64,000 bases of DNA from Prolixibacteraceae bacterium (GCA_025355875.1 JANXYV010000051.1:1-64000), one strand, 5' to 3'; positions 36,131 to 45,421 are shown, counted from the stretch's first letter. Notes: generated by a model from the letters alone, not told the origin. A program made the numbers and translations.

Positions 36131-37711
36131 ATGAATGTAATTTGCTATAAACGTGTTAGCACCGACGACCAGGCTGACAAGGGTTTCAGTTTACAGCATC
36201 AGGAAAAGATGTTAAGACAATATTGTGAATTTAATGATTACAATATTGTTGGAATGTACACGGAAGATTATTCCGCTAAAACCTTCGATAGGCCAGAGTG
36301 GCAAAAGATTCTAACATTCATCAAGAAGAACAAAAAAATGGTTGATGTTGTCTTATGTTTACGTTGGGATAGGTTTTCAAGAAATTTGTATGACGCATTA
36401 ACAACCATCAAAGAACTTCATAAACTGGGAGTAAAAATCACCACTATTGAACAACCGTTGGATTTAACCAATCCAGACAATAAGGTTTTATTGAGTATGT
36501 ACCTTACCCTACCTGAAGTAGAAAACGATAAGAATTCCAAAAGAACCAAAGACGGGATGCACAGAGCGAAGGTTGAAGGATGTTATACATCCAAAGCCCC
36601 GAAGGGGTATGTCAATTATAGGGATGGTAAAAATGCTACGGTCAGACCAAATAAAGATGCACCGCTAATTAAACAAGCATTTGAGCGAATGTCAACGGGC
36701 AGTTACTCCGCAGATGAAGTTCGTCGTTGGCTAAACAAAGAGGGTGTTACAATTTCAAAGCAGATATTTTTAAACACCCTGAGAAATCCAATTTATGCTG
36801 GTAAAATTCGCGTTTTTGCTCATGGTAATGAACCGGAACAAACAGTTATTGGATTACATCCGGCAATTGTATCTAATGACGTTTTTCACCGAGCCAATGA
36901 AGTTTTGGATGGTCGTAAGCGTAATATGAAGTTCCATGACGATAAATCCGATATATACCCCCTAAAAGGGTTTTTAACCTGTCCGACTCATGGAACATTA
37001 TTAACTGCTTATGCCTGTAAAAACCACATGGGAAACCTATACCATTATTATATCTGTACAAAATGTAAAGGTGATCAGCGCCATCCGATAAATGATGTAC
37101 ATGAAAGTATTGAAAACATACTATCAACCATTTCAATCTCAGCACAGACGGTCAATTTATATCGGAAGATGTTGGAAAAACTGTTTGATAAGGAAGACTC
37201 AATGAGAAAAGATGAAATTACCAAGACTGAAAGGGAGATTGAAAAGATTCGGAATCGTATTACATCACTTCAAGATCAGTTCATGGATAAACAGATTGAC
37301 CCTCAAGATTATCATTTGATGAAACAACGGGTTGAAAAAGACCAGATAGGACTAAGTTGCAAATTGAAAGACCTGAAAGCCGATAAGTCTCCCTTCAAGG
37401 AATACATTAAACACACGGTTCCTTTGTTGGAGAACTTGGTGTCATATTACAGGAAGTCGGATGGGAATACCAAAAAGAAGATATTAAGTTGCATCTTTTC
37501 GAAAAAAATCGTTTTGGAGAAATCAAAAGTTGCAACCTACGAATTCACTACACCCATTAAGGTTTTACTCAATGCCAGCAAGGTTTGCAGAGGGACAAAA
37601 AAAAGACAAGAGCTCGAAAATGAACTCTTGTCCTGTATGGCTCCTCAGGTAGGACTTGAACCTACGACCTACGGATTAACAGTCCGCCGCTCTAACCAAC
37701 TGAGCTACTGA
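36131..37711 (+). CDS. Large serine recombinase (integrase of the island)
   Basis: 526 aa as read. Catalytic Ser10 in ICYKRVSTDDQ, Arg block LRWDRFSRNLYDAL, recombinase domain APKGYVNYRDG to GLHPAIVSNDVFHRANEVL, zinc ribbon with CPTHG...CTKC near residues 285-325, and a coiled coil at about 365-420. It lies directly at the tRNA-Asn gene, in the position expected of an integrase next to its attachment site. The reading frame has no stop until it has crossed the tRNA terminator and most of the tRNA gene in antisense, so the last 40 or so residues (from about RGTKKRQELEN) are junction-derived and may not be native. Confidence 0.9.
   Translation: MNVICYKRVSTDDQADKGFSLQHQEKMLRQYCEFNDYNIVGMYTEDYSAKTFDRPEWQKILTFIKKNKKMVDVVLCLRWDRFSRNLYDALTTIKELHKLGVKITTIEQPLDLTNPDNKVLLSMYLTLPEVENDKNSKRTKDGMHRAKVEGCYTSKAPKGYVNYRDGKNATVRPNKDAPLIKQAFERMSTGSYSADEVRRWLNKEGVTISKQIFLNTLRNPIYAGKIRVFAHGNEPEQTVIGLHPAIVSNDVFHRANEVLDGRKRNMKFHDDKSDIYPLKGFLTCPTHGTLLTAYACKNHMGNLYHYYICTKCKGDQRHPINDVHESIENILSTISISAQTVNLYRKMLEKLFDKEDSMRKDEITKTEREIEKIRNRITSLQDQFMDKQIDPQDYHLMKQRVEKDQIGLSCKLKDLKADKSPFKEYIKHTVPLLENLVSYYRKSDGNTKKKILSCIFSKKIVLEKSKVATYEFTTPIKVLLNASKVCRGTKKRQELENELLSCMAPQVGLEPTTYGLTVRRSNQLSY
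37595..37632 (-). terminator. Terminator of tRNA-Asn, inside the recombinase frame
   Basis: GACAAGAG and CTCTTGTC form a stem; on the minus strand eight T follow. It is 6 nt downstream of the tRNA 3' end and lies within the recombinase reading frame. Confidence 0.7.
37638..37644. other. Putative right attachment site (TGGCTCC)
   Basis: This is the tRNA-Asn 3' end including CCA. TGGCTCC also occurs at 18902-18908. Recombination between them would leave an intact tRNA followed by the hairpin at 18847-18881. Confidence 0.45.
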
Positions 37712-37714
37712 GGA
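37638..37714 (-). tRNA. tRNA-Asn (anticodon GTT)
   Basis: On the minus strand the gene starts TCCTCAGTAGCTCAGTTGG and ends CTGAGGA-G-CCA. Acceptor stem TCCTCAG/CTGAGGA, D-loop with GGTTAGAG, anticodon arm CGGACTGTTAATCCG (anticodon at 37678-37680), and a T-arm with GGTTCAAGTCC are all present. CCA is encoded. It lies 1.2 kb from asnS, the cognate synthetase. Confidence 0.95.
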
Positions 37715-37797
37715 ATTTATTCAATATTTATACCTTTACCGGAAAACGTTTCCTTTAAAAGCGTTGCAAAAATAGTAGCTTTTCCGAAAAGAAAAAA

Positions 37798-37805
37798 TAT
37801 TTTTG
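37798..37805 (+). promoter_or_regulatory. -7 box TATTTTTG before the PfkB gene
   Basis: TATTTTTG fits TAnnTTTG and lies 15 nt before the ATG at 37821. The same octamer occurs before asnS (38913) and rpoN (48665). No clear TTTG at -33. Confidence 0.35.
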
Positions 37806-37820
37806 CAAAAAAATAAATTC

Positions 37821-38831
37821 ATGGATTCATTTAACGGCGCACAAATCAGGAGAAAATCGGTTCTCGGAATCGGAAATGCCCTCATTGATGTATTAATTAC
37901 CATTACCGATGATTCGGTATTGCAAAAATTTGGCCTGCCAAAGGGGAGCATGACCTTGGTTGACGCAATTCTTTCCGCAGAGATTAAAAAAGAAACAAAA
38001 AACAGTGCCCGAAACATTCAAACCGGTGGTTCAGCTGCAAACACTATCCACGGAATTGCTAAGCTAGGCGGTCAGTGCGGATACATTGGCAAAATTTCGG
38101 ACGATGAATTTGGAAATTTTTACCTCGAGGATTTTAAAAAGAATCAGATTAACACTCATTTCTATTTCAGCGAAACCGGTACCGGTCATGCAACCGGACT
38201 GATCAGTCCTGATTCGGAACGTACATTTGGTACTTATTTGGGTGCTGCCATGGAGCTGACTGCCGAAGAAATGAGTCATGAAATCTTTCAGAACTATGGC
38301 ATTCTGCACATCGAAGGTTACCTGGTTCAAAACCATGCCCTGATAGAAACAGCCATGCGGATCGCCAAAGAAAACGGACTCCTGGTTTCGATCGATATGG
38401 CCAGCTTCAATATCGTAGCGGCCAACCTTGATTTTCTGCACGACATGATCCGGAAATATGTGGACATTGTTTTTGCCAACGAAGATGAAGCTCAGGCACT
38501 AACAGGAAAAACTCCTGAAGAAGCTCTGACGGAAATTGCCGGAATGTGCAAAATAGCAGTTGTAAAACTTGGAGCAAATGGTTCATTGATTCAGTCTGGT
38601 GAGCGGGTAATCCGGATAGATGCCATTTCCGCCAAAAGCATTGATACCACAGGTGCTGGTGATATTTATGCTTCAGGATTTTTGTATGCTCTCTCAGAAA
38701 ACCTCGACCTCGAAGTGGCCGGAAAGATTGGTTCGCTTCTCGCCGGAAACGTGGTGGAAGTCGTTGGAGCCAAAATCCCTGAGGAAACCTGGAAAAGGTT
38801 GTATCCAGTTATTGAGAACCTGAAAAAATAA
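37821..38831 (+). CDS. PfkB-family carbohydrate/adenosine kinase
   Basis: 336 aa from ATG 37821; a TTG at 37803 lies in the promoter region and is rejected. Family motifs: GNALIDVL near the start, TGGSAANTIHGIAKLGG, ATGLISPDSERT, and the catalytic DTTGAGDIYASGFLYAL. The sequence is close to the adenosine-kinase-like PfkB group of Bacteroidota. It transfers phosphate from ATP to a sugar or nucleoside hydroxyl in the cytoplasm; the exact substrate is open. It is followed by asnS after 120 bp. Confidence 0.85.
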   Translation: MDSFNGAQIRRKSVLGIGNALIDVLITITDDSVLQKFGLPKGSMTLVDAILSAEIKKETKNSARNIQTGGSAANTIHGIAKLGGQCGYIGKISDDEFGNFYLEDFKKNQINTHFYFSETGTGHATGLISPDSERTFGTYLGAAMELTAEEMSHEIFQNYGILHIEGYLVQNHALIETAMRIAKENGLLVSIDMASFNIVAANLDFLHDMIRKYVDIVFANEDEAQALTGKTPEEALTEIAGMCKIAVVKLGANGSLIQSGERVIRIDAISAKSIDTTGAGDIYASGFLYALSENLDLEVAGKIGSLLAGNVVEVVGAKIPEETWKRLYPVIENLKK

Positions 38832-38912
38832 AGGTTTCCGGGTAGAATCTTAATTTTTCAGATCCTGAAATGCATTTGAGGATACCCTTCGGCGATTTCA
38901 GGTATAAAAATA

Positions 38913-38920
38913 TATTTTTG
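38913..38920 (+). promoter_or_regulatory. -7 box TATTTTTG before asnS
   Basis: Octamer matching TAnnTTTG, 31 nt before the asnS start. The -33 region is not consensus. Confidence 0.35.
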
Positions 38921-38951
38921 TACACACTAAAAATCAGCAAATACAATACAG

Positions 38952-40388
38952 ATGAAACGACTGAAGATCAAAGAACTCCTTGATGGAGCGTTAATTGGGC
39001 AACAGGTAGTTGTCAAAGGTTGGGTACGGACTAAAAGGGGCAGTAAAAACGTAAATTTCATTGCTCTGAACGACGGATCGACTATTCATAACCTTCAGGT
39101 GGTTGCTGATGTTGAAAAATTCGGAGAGGAATTGCTCAAAGACATCAATACCAGTGCGGCTCTTGGAATCACCGGTGAATTGGTAGCTTCACAGGGAAGC
39201 GGACAAATCGTTGAGCTGAATGCCACTGAAATTGTAATCTATGGAAAAGCTGATCCGGAGAAATACCCGATTCAGCCCAAAAAGCACAGCCTTGAATTCC
39301 TGCGCGAAAATGCCCATTTGCGCTTTCGCTCGGCAACATTCAGCGCGGTATTCCGCATTCGCCATGCCATGGCTTTTGCCATCCACAGTTATTTCAACAG
39401 CAAAGGTTTTGTTTACCTGCATACGCCAATCGTCACCGGATCGGATGCCGAAGGCGCCGGACAAATGTTCCGCGTAACCACACTTGATGCCAAAAATCCT
39501 CCATTATTGGAAGACGGATCGATCGATTATTCGCAGGATTTCTTTGGAAAACCCACCAACCTGACCGTTTCCGGACAATTGGAAGGGGAATTGGGAGCAA
39601 CCGCGCTTGGTGAAATTTATACTTTCGGACCCACTTTTCGCGCCGAAAATTCGAATACCGCCCGTCACCTGGCTGAATTCTGGATGATTGAACCGGAAAT
39701 GGCATTTTACGAACTTCAGGATAACATGGATTTGGCTGAGGATTTCCTGAAAAACCTGATCAGATATGCTTTGGATAATTGCAAGGACGACCTTGATTTC
39801 CTCAGCAAACGCCTTCAGGAAGAAGAAAAAAACAAACCAATGGATGAGCGCTCGATGGAGCTGATTGAAAAACTTCGCTTTGTAATGGAAAACGATTTTA
39901 TTCGGCTGCCTTATACCGAAGCCATTGAAATTCTGAGAAACTCGAATCATTACAAGAAAAATAAATTTCAGTATCCGGTGGACTGGGGAACCGATTTACA
40001 AAGCGAGCACGAACGTTACCTGGTAGAGAAACATTTTAAGAAACCGGTGATCCTGATTAATTACCCGAAAGAGATCAAAGCCTTCTATATGAAGCAGAAT
40101 GCCGATGGCAAAACAGTTGCTGCGATGGATGTATTGTTCCCCGGAATTGGCGAAATCATCGGAGGCTCGCAGCGCGAAGAAGATTACGACAAACTGGTCA
40201 GACGCATGGAAGAAATGAAAGTCCCGGTTCATGAAATGGATTGGTACCTCGATACCCGCCGGTATGGTACTGTGCCTCATGCAGGTTTTGGTCTTGGCTT
40301 CGAACGACTTCTCCTTTTCGTCACCGGAATGGGAAACATCCGCGACGTAATTGCCTTCCCGCGGACACCAAAGAATGCGGAGTTTTAG
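38952..40388 (+). CDS. asnS: Asparaginyl-tRNA synthetase
   Basis: 478 aa, normal length. N-terminal OB-fold ([19 protein letters not shown]), class II motif 2 ([19 protein letters not shown]) and motif 3 ([12 protein letters not shown]). The AsnRS type is indicated by [14 protein letters not shown] and by the insertion [12 protein letters not shown]; an aspartyl enzyme would have different motifs. It charges tRNA-Asn, whose gene is 1.2 kb upstream on the other strand. A bidirectional terminator follows. Confidence 0.95.
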   Translation: MKRLKIKELLDGALIGQQVVVKGWVRTKRGSKNVNFIALNDGSTIHNLQVVADVEKFGEELLKDINTSAALGITGELVASQGSGQIVELNATEIVIYGKADPEKYPIQPKKHSLEFLRENAHLRFRSATFSAVFRIRHAMAFAIHSYFNSKGFVYLHTPIVTGSDAEGAGQMFRVTTLDAKNPPLLEDGSIDYSQDFFGKPTNLTVSGQLEGELGATALGEIYTFGPTFRAENSNTARHLAEFWMIEPEMAFYELQDNMDLAEDFLKNLIRYALDNCKDDLDFLSKRLQEEEKNKPMDERSMELIEKLRFVMENDFIRLPYTEAIEILRNSNHYKKNKFQYPVDWGTDLQSEHERYLVEKHFKKPVILINYPKEIKAFYMKQNADGKTVAAMDVLFPGIGEIIGGSQREEDYDKLVRRMEEMKVPVHEMDWYLDTRRYGTVPHAGFGLGFERLLLFVTGMGNIRDVIAFPRTPKNAEF

Positions 40389-40413
40389 TGAATGACACTA
40401 CTTTAAGACACAA

Positions 40414-40462
40414 ACAAAAAGGAGGTCTAAAATCAATTCAATGACTTCAGACCTCCTTTTGT
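40414..40462. terminator. Bidirectional terminator
   Basis: ACAAAAAGGAGGTCT and AGACCTCCTTTTGT form a strong stem with A and T tails, between asnS and the convergent small gene. Confidence 0.75.
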
Positions 40463-40479
40463 CTTAGACCAGTAAATTA

Positions 40480-40758
40480 TTATTTTTTCCAAATTTTACT
40501 GTTTTTACTATTTTCTGCATTGTTATGTCCACCAGACTTCCCTGGTGCATCTTGATGACCATTACCATAACCATTGTTGCCATGCGTTGGAGATCCCTCG
40601 GGACCACCTGCTTGAGCAGGATTACTCAGTAAAATCATCATCGTTGCAGCCGAAGCAGCAATATAACCGGTACGTTTAATAGCCTCTTTGCGCGAAATCT
40701 TTTTCTCTCCAAAATTTGCAATTTCCTTTTTTGCAATTTCTACCATCTCGTTTTTCAT
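40480..40758 (-). CDS. Small exported Gly/Asn/His-rich protein
   Basis: 92 aa. A charged N-terminal leader (KKISRKEAIKRTGYIAASAA) runs into a hydrophobic segment with a cleavage-like end (LLSNPAQAGG), then a tail rich in Gly, Asn, His and Pro (GPEGSPTHGNNGYGNGHQDA). The RKEAIKRTGYIA-x-SAATMMILL pattern recurs in small Bacteroidota proteins, often close to PqqD-HprK and nucleotidyltransferase genes (recalled, not checked). It could be the substrate of those enzymes, as a leader-containing precursor, or simply a small secreted protein. It is divergent from the kinase gene. Confidence 0.65.
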   Translation of the reverse strand: MKNEMVEIAKKEIANFGEKKISRKEAIKRTGYIAASAATMMILLSNPAQAGGPEGSPTHGNNGYGNGHQDAPGKSGGHNNAENSKNSKIWKK

Positions 40759-41383
40759 CTTTATTCTATTTTATAGGTTAATTGATATTTAAAATCCAAC
40801 AACATTATTTTGATTTTCAAATCAAAGATGGCATCTTTTATTCAGATCATTACCATCCTTTTCATTCAAAAAATCAGGCAATTACCAAACTAAGCTTTCC
40901 GATGATTAAACAGATCATCCGGTAGAGTAAAGCCGCTTGCCATAAAACCGTTTATTAATCCAACTTATCAGATTCACCTTCAACTACTCGTCTTTTTATC
41001 GTGGCAGATAAGCCGGACCGAAAATGAAGATTTGAAACGAACATGTTGGCGTCAACAAAAACACCAATGAAAATAATTTTCAACAACATGTGAGTTCCAT
41101 CAGACAATTAAAAAACAAGTTATTTACTGATGAAATAAAGGTAATTCAGATTAACAACATAGTCAATACGTAATTACCGACCCCACTGATGAAGATGAAG
41201 AAAGGATTCCATATATTATATGGGAAGGTACCTTTCGATTTCAAGACTATGGGAATCTTCGAATTAAACCATCGAAACTGTCCGACGATTTCATGATTTG
41301 AAAAGAGAATTCATCAACTGTTTTCATAAACCCATTTTGCCCTTCCAATAAAACAGCCCTTTTGCGTTTCGTTTCTATTTTAT
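40759..41383. other. Intergenic region with a decayed frame
   Basis: Leader of two divergent genes. At about 41165-41301 one frame without a start reads TDPTDEDEERIPYIIWEGTF and ends KPSKLSDDFMI; it looks like the end of a real protein and may be a gene remnant. Nothing else is seen. Confidence 0.35.
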
Positions 41384-41391
41384 ACATTTGA
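41362..41391 (+). promoter_or_regulatory. Bacteroidetes-type promoter
   Basis: TTTG at 41362-41365 and TACATTTG at 41384-41391, 18 nt apart, match the TTTG / TAnnTTTG consensus of the primary sigma factor. The start codon is 16 nt downstream. Confidence 0.65.
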
Positions 41392-41406
41392 CCAAAACGA
41401 TCGAAC

Positions 41407-42552
41407 ATGCCTCGCATCCCTTATCTCAAAGAAAAGATTAGACAATCATACCTGGTCTGGTTTCAAAACAGCAATTTGTACCTTCAGCTCGAAGAACCGG
41501 CTTGGTATGTACTCACCAAGACCCGTCAGCGGTACAAGGCTGAGACCCTTGCCTGTGAATTCGCCAACCGGTACGGATCAAGTATCGAAGAAAGCCTTTC
41601 TTTTATTCAGGATATACGGTTGAAAATTAACGAAGTGAACCAGCCCTCCAAGGTTCGTGACCTGAAATGTCCGGATCAGGCATCGCTGAATGGATATACT
41701 TTTTCTCCATTTGCCATTCACCGGTATAGGTTGGGAGATCAGTTTATTACTTTCTCATACGAAAAATCCACCTTTGAATATTACATCCATCCCTTGATCT
41801 GTCATCTGGAAACTCAATCAGAAAGCTATGAATGGCCTCTTTTTGAATTATTTGCACATGAGGATTCCATCGTGTTTCGTTTTGATGGCGAGGTGAAGGG
41901 GATTTGGAATCCCGATGAAACCAATTTGGTAAAAGGATTGATTTTTATGTTCCTGATAAACGTGATGTATCGGAAGACTGACCAGGACTGGCTAATGACC
42001 GTTCATGCATCGGCGGTTTCCAATGGGAAGAAAACCATTTTGTTTTCAGCGGCCCCTGGTAACGGAAAGACCACGATGGCTGCGCTCCTTCAGGCCAACG
42101 GCTATCGGCTTATTTCTGATGATTTTGTCCCGATCGACCGCCAGTCGCTAAATGCCTATCCATTCCCCATTGCCATGTCGGTCAAGGAAGGTTCGGTGGA
42201 TTTGCTGGCAACCCATTTCCCGGACCTGGAGCAACAACCACTCAACCAGATCACTCCCGAAAAAAGTGTACGGTATTTGGCCACAAGTGATCATTCCGAT
42301 TTTATCAAAAACATTTTCCCGGTCCAGGAATTCATTTTTATCCAGTACGAACCTTCAGTGGATTTCATGCTGGAGAAACTGGAACCACTGGAAGCCATCC
42401 GCTTACTGCTCGACCAGTGCTGGGTGACTCCGGTAAATGGTAATCCGGCAATCCTTTTCAAGCTTATCCAGCAGAAGTCGTTCTATCGCTTGACCTATTC
42501 GAATAATGAAAGAGCACTTGAGGCTATCACCAACCTTTTTGAAAATGACTAA
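41407..42552 (+). CDS. PqqD-like domain fused to HPr-kinase-like domain
   Basis: 381 aa. Residues 1-85 look like PqqD (YLVWFQNSNLYLQLEEPAWY, then ETLACEFANRYGSSIEESL), the peptide-binding fold of RiPP systems. The C-terminal part is HprK-like: P-loop SAAPGNGKTTMAALL near 217 and LISDDFVPID. HPr-kinase homologues phosphorylate some lasso-peptide precursors, so a peptide kinase is plausible. Its stop overlaps the start of the nucleotidyltransferase gene. No cyclase or leader protease is seen in the window. Confidence 0.78.
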   Translation: MPRIPYLKEKIRQSYLVWFQNSNLYLQLEEPAWYVLTKTRQRYKAETLACEFANRYGSSIEESLSFIQDIRLKINEVNQPSKVRDLKCPDQASLNGYTFSPFAIHRYRLGDQFITFSYEKSTFEYYIHPLICHLETQSESYEWPLFELFAHEDSIVFRFDGEVKGIWNPDETNLVKGLIFMFLINVMYRKTDQDWLMTVHASAVSNGKKTILFSAAPGNGKTTMAALLQANGYRLISDDFVPIDRQSLNAYPFPIAMSVKEGSVDLLATHFPDLEQQPLNQITPEKSVRYLATSDHSDFIKNIFPVQEFIFIQYEPSVDFMLEKLEPLEAIRLLLDQCWVTPVNGNPAILFKLIQQKSFYRLTYSNNERALEAITNLFEND

Positions 42553-43672
42553 CAAGGAACTCTTCTATTTTACCGGTAAATGCCTGACTCTGGACGAGCA
42601 CCCCGATTTCGTTCCTGAAATCATAGAGCTTTGCCAGGCCGGATCGATCGACTGGACGGAATTTGTATTCTTTTGCAGCAACCATCTGGTGTTGCCTGTA
42701 ATTTATCTGAAGTTCAGAAAGCATGGCATTCTTGGATATTTGCCTGAAGAGTTGGCTGAACATTTGCAAGAAATTTATGAATTAAATGTTTCCCGAAACC
42801 AACAAATCCGGATACAGCTTCAGCACATTACCGAAGTCCTAAATAGGAACCTGATTTATCCGATATTCATGAAAGGTTCAGGCAATTTGCTGGATGGAGT
42901 TTATTCGGACATAGGGGAACGCATTTTAGGAGATATCGATTTTCTGGTACCCGAGAAGGACTATCTTCGGGCGGGAAAACTCTTTGAAAGCGAAGGCTAT
43001 TCAAATACAAACGCAATTCAAAGGCATATCGATATCGAAAGTTCAAAGCATTATCCGCGACTTGCCCATCCCGGTTTTGAGGCAACCATTGAAGTTCACC
43101 GGATTCCTGTAGATGAAAACTATCTTAGCAAATATAATTTCACAATTATAGATTTGGAGAAAAAGGCAATTGAAACAATGCCAGGTTGTTTCGTTCTTTC
43201 TGAAAAGCATAAAGTTATTCACAATTTCATCCATAGTCAGTTAATTAATAGAAGTCATATTTATGGAATGGTATCCTTCCGTGACCTTTATGATTTGTAC
43301 CTCCTTTCAAAACGATCAGATATTAAACAAACCCTTCCATTCATAGAAAACAAGAAAAAAGCCATCGCTTATTTTGTTTTTGCGGGCGATGCCTTCGGAT
43401 TTTGCGGAAGATTCTATCCTAAAGTCAACTTTACCGCATGGGTACTTTTAAAAAAACATTCTCTGAATATGGATTCACAGGTATTCTATTCAGTACATCG
43501 GACGGTGGTTTATTTTGCATATCGAATGTTTAGGGGCTATATCGGCCAAACTCTGAAAGCTTTCTATTCAAAAAAAATGAGAAAATCGTTGGCAAGGCGA
43601 TTGAGTAATCCTGAATGGTACAAAATCCATTTTGTTTATTACAAAGAATTTTTCTCCCACAAACACAATTGA
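42545..43672 (+). CDS. Nucleotidyltransferase family protein (NTP_transf_5-like)
   Basis: 375 aa from ATG 42545, overlapping the kinase stop by 8 bp; a further upstream ATG (42506) lies inside the kinase gene. Motifs: LIYPIFMKGSGNLLDGVY, ERILGDIDFLVPEKD (the paired acidic residues of the transferase core), HPRLAHPG-type segment and EATIEVHRIPVDE (third Asp/Glu strand). This family is found beside HprK-like proteins in lasso-peptide-type clusters. Probable role: nucleotidyl transfer to a peptide or small molecule. Confidence 0.78.
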   Translation: MTNKELFYFTGKCLTLDEHPDFVPEIIELCQAGSIDWTEFVFFCSNHLVLPVIYLKFRKHGILGYLPEELAEHLQEIYELNVSRNQQIRIQLQHITEVLNRNLIYPIFMKGSGNLLDGVYSDIGERILGDIDFLVPEKDYLRAGKLFESEGYSNTNAIQRHIDIESSKHYPRLAHPGFEATIEVHRIPVDENYLSKYNFTIIDLEKKAIETMPGCFVLSEKHKVIHNFIHSQLINRSHIYGMVSFRDLYDLYLLSKRSDIKQTLPFIENKKKAIAYFVFAGDAFGFCGRFYPKVNFTAWVLLKKHSLNMDSQVFYSVHRTVVYFAYRMFRGYIGQTLKAFYSKKMRKSLARRLSNPEWYKIHFVYYKEFFSHKHN

Positions 43673-43788
43673 ATTCAGGTTATTTGCATTCCAATGGAAA
43701 ATCGTGATCTTTGCCGCTCAAATTTGGACTTGCCAATGGTGATGGCTGATAAAGGAAGTCGTCAGTTTTGCAGGTATAATTCGGGTTT

Positions 43789-45276
43789 ATGAAGCGGGAG
43801 AAAAGGAACATACCTAAATGGATTTTATTTATATTGATGTCGTTGTCGGTGGTCGCTGGCAAAGCCCAGAGCAATATGGCATTCTATCCAATGGAAGAAC
43901 AATTCAATTCATCAGGCTACAACCCTGCTTTTCTTTATTCCAAAGAGAAATTCACCTTCAGTATTTTCCCGTTGGGGGGAACCAACATCGGGTACAATAA
44001 TCAGGAAGTAATCAAAAAACTTGTGACAGAATCACTGCTTGGGGTCACTACGGATGCAGATTACAAAAATATCCTGAACAATCTGGCTGGTCGTGCATCG
44101 TTCAATCAGAACATTGAAAGTACACTGCTAAGCTTCACGTTTCGATCCCGGAAAGGCTTTTTCAATTTCCGGATCAACGAAAACCAAAACTTTTCTGCCT
44201 CACTAAATGGTGAATTGACCAGGTTCATATTTAAGAATGATATTGAAAGTGCCACGATTGACCGTATTCAGGAATTGCCCGCTCAGGGCATACACTATCG
44301 TGAATATAGTCTGGGTTACTCGCTTCCTGCCCGAAACCATAAATTTATCGCCGGAATCCGTGCAAAAATCTATTTCGGGAAAGCGGCTTTCTTTTCCGGG
44401 CTCTCGGGCTCAATTCAAAAAAAATCGGACAATTATATCCTGAATGCCGGAGGAAAGGTGAAATTATCTATTCCTCTGGTCCAAACAACTGAAAATGGAA
44501 AAACCAATGACGCCCTGAATTTGAGCGGACCTAATCTGATGAGTTACCTGACAAATCCGGGAAACCAGGGATTCGGTCTGGATCTGGGTTTCAATTTCAA
44601 ACTCAGCCCGGAACTCAGTTTTTCTATGAGTGTATTGGATCTGGGATGGATTGACTGGAAATCAAACGTGAATTCGAAGATTTTTACAGGGATATACCCT
44701 ATTTCTTCTGCAAATGTCACCAGCAATGTTTCGGTATATGGAGTCGAAACCATTACCAAGAATTTTCAGAATAAATCTTTTGCCGATACCATCTCAAACA
44801 GGTTAAAACAGAGTATTGATCATTCCGAATTTTCGAGTACCTTGCCCGTCAAGGTTTATGCAGGAATGAAATATGACTTGAATCCAAAGCTGAAAATCAA
44901 CTTGGTCGATCGTTATGTATACCTCAAAAATATGCAGTACAATAGCTTGTCCGCCTTGGTCAGTCTCGATGTTCGAAAGGCATTTTCGGTGAGTACCGGA
45001 TATTCCATGATTGGAAACTCTTACCTCAATATACCGGTGGCTATGTTGTTCAGGGAGGATTTTGGTCAGATCTACCTTGGAACTGACAATTTGTTGTCAT
45101 TTGTTATTCCTTCAATTTCGGATTTTGCTGGATTTACCTTTGGAGCATGTTTTTATCTGTTTAAAAATCAGGGCCGGGCCCATTCAACTTCAGAACACTT
45201 CCCTTTTTACGGGCTGAAAAAAGCCAGGAGAAATCAGAAGAATGGCTTGATCAGAAAAGAATACAAGGAATTCTAA
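43789..45276 (+). CDS. DUF5723-like outer-membrane beta-barrel protein, copy 1
   Basis: 495 aa with signal peptide (WILFILMSLSVVAGKAQS). Beta-rich with the motifs SSGYNPAFL, GIHYREYSLGYSLP, FIAGIRAKIYFGKA, NQGFGLDLGFNFKL and LSFSMSVLDLGWIDW. This is the pattern of the DUF5723/PorV-like outer-membrane group of Bacteroidota. Two paralogues follow in tandem. Function unknown; a surface or envelope role is likely. Confidence 0.7.
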   Translation: MKREKRNIPKWILFILMSLSVVAGKAQSNMAFYPMEEQFNSSGYNPAFLYSKEKFTFSIFPLGGTNIGYNNQEVIKKLVTESLLGVTTDADYKNILNNLAGRASFNQNIESTLLSFTFRSRKGFFNFRINENQNFSASLNGELTRFIFKNDIESATIDRIQELPAQGIHYREYSLGYSLPARNHKFIAGIRAKIYFGKAAFFSGLSGSIQKKSDNYILNAGGKVKLSIPLVQTTENGKTNDALNLSGPNLMSYLTNPGNQGFGLDLGFNFKLSPELSFSMSVLDLGWIDWKSNVNSKIFTGIYPISSANVTSNVSVYGVETITKNFQNKSFADTISNRLKQSIDHSEFSSTLPVKVYAGMKYDLNPKLKINLVDRYVYLKNMQYNSLSALVSLDVRKAFSVSTGYSMIGNSYLNIPVAMLFREDFGQIYLGTDNLLSFVIPSISDFAGFTFGACFYLFKNQGRAHSTSEHFPFYGLKKARRNQKNGLIRKEYKEF

Positions 45277-45421
45277 ATTTTGAAACTTTGATTTTTTTTT
45301 GATCTGAAACATACTGTAATCCTTTTTGCTGTTGATCCTTGTAGATTTTTACGATATTTACCGGAAAACAATTCCTGACTTAACTTTCTTCAAGGTTAGG
45401 TGAGAAAAGCAAACCGGGTTC

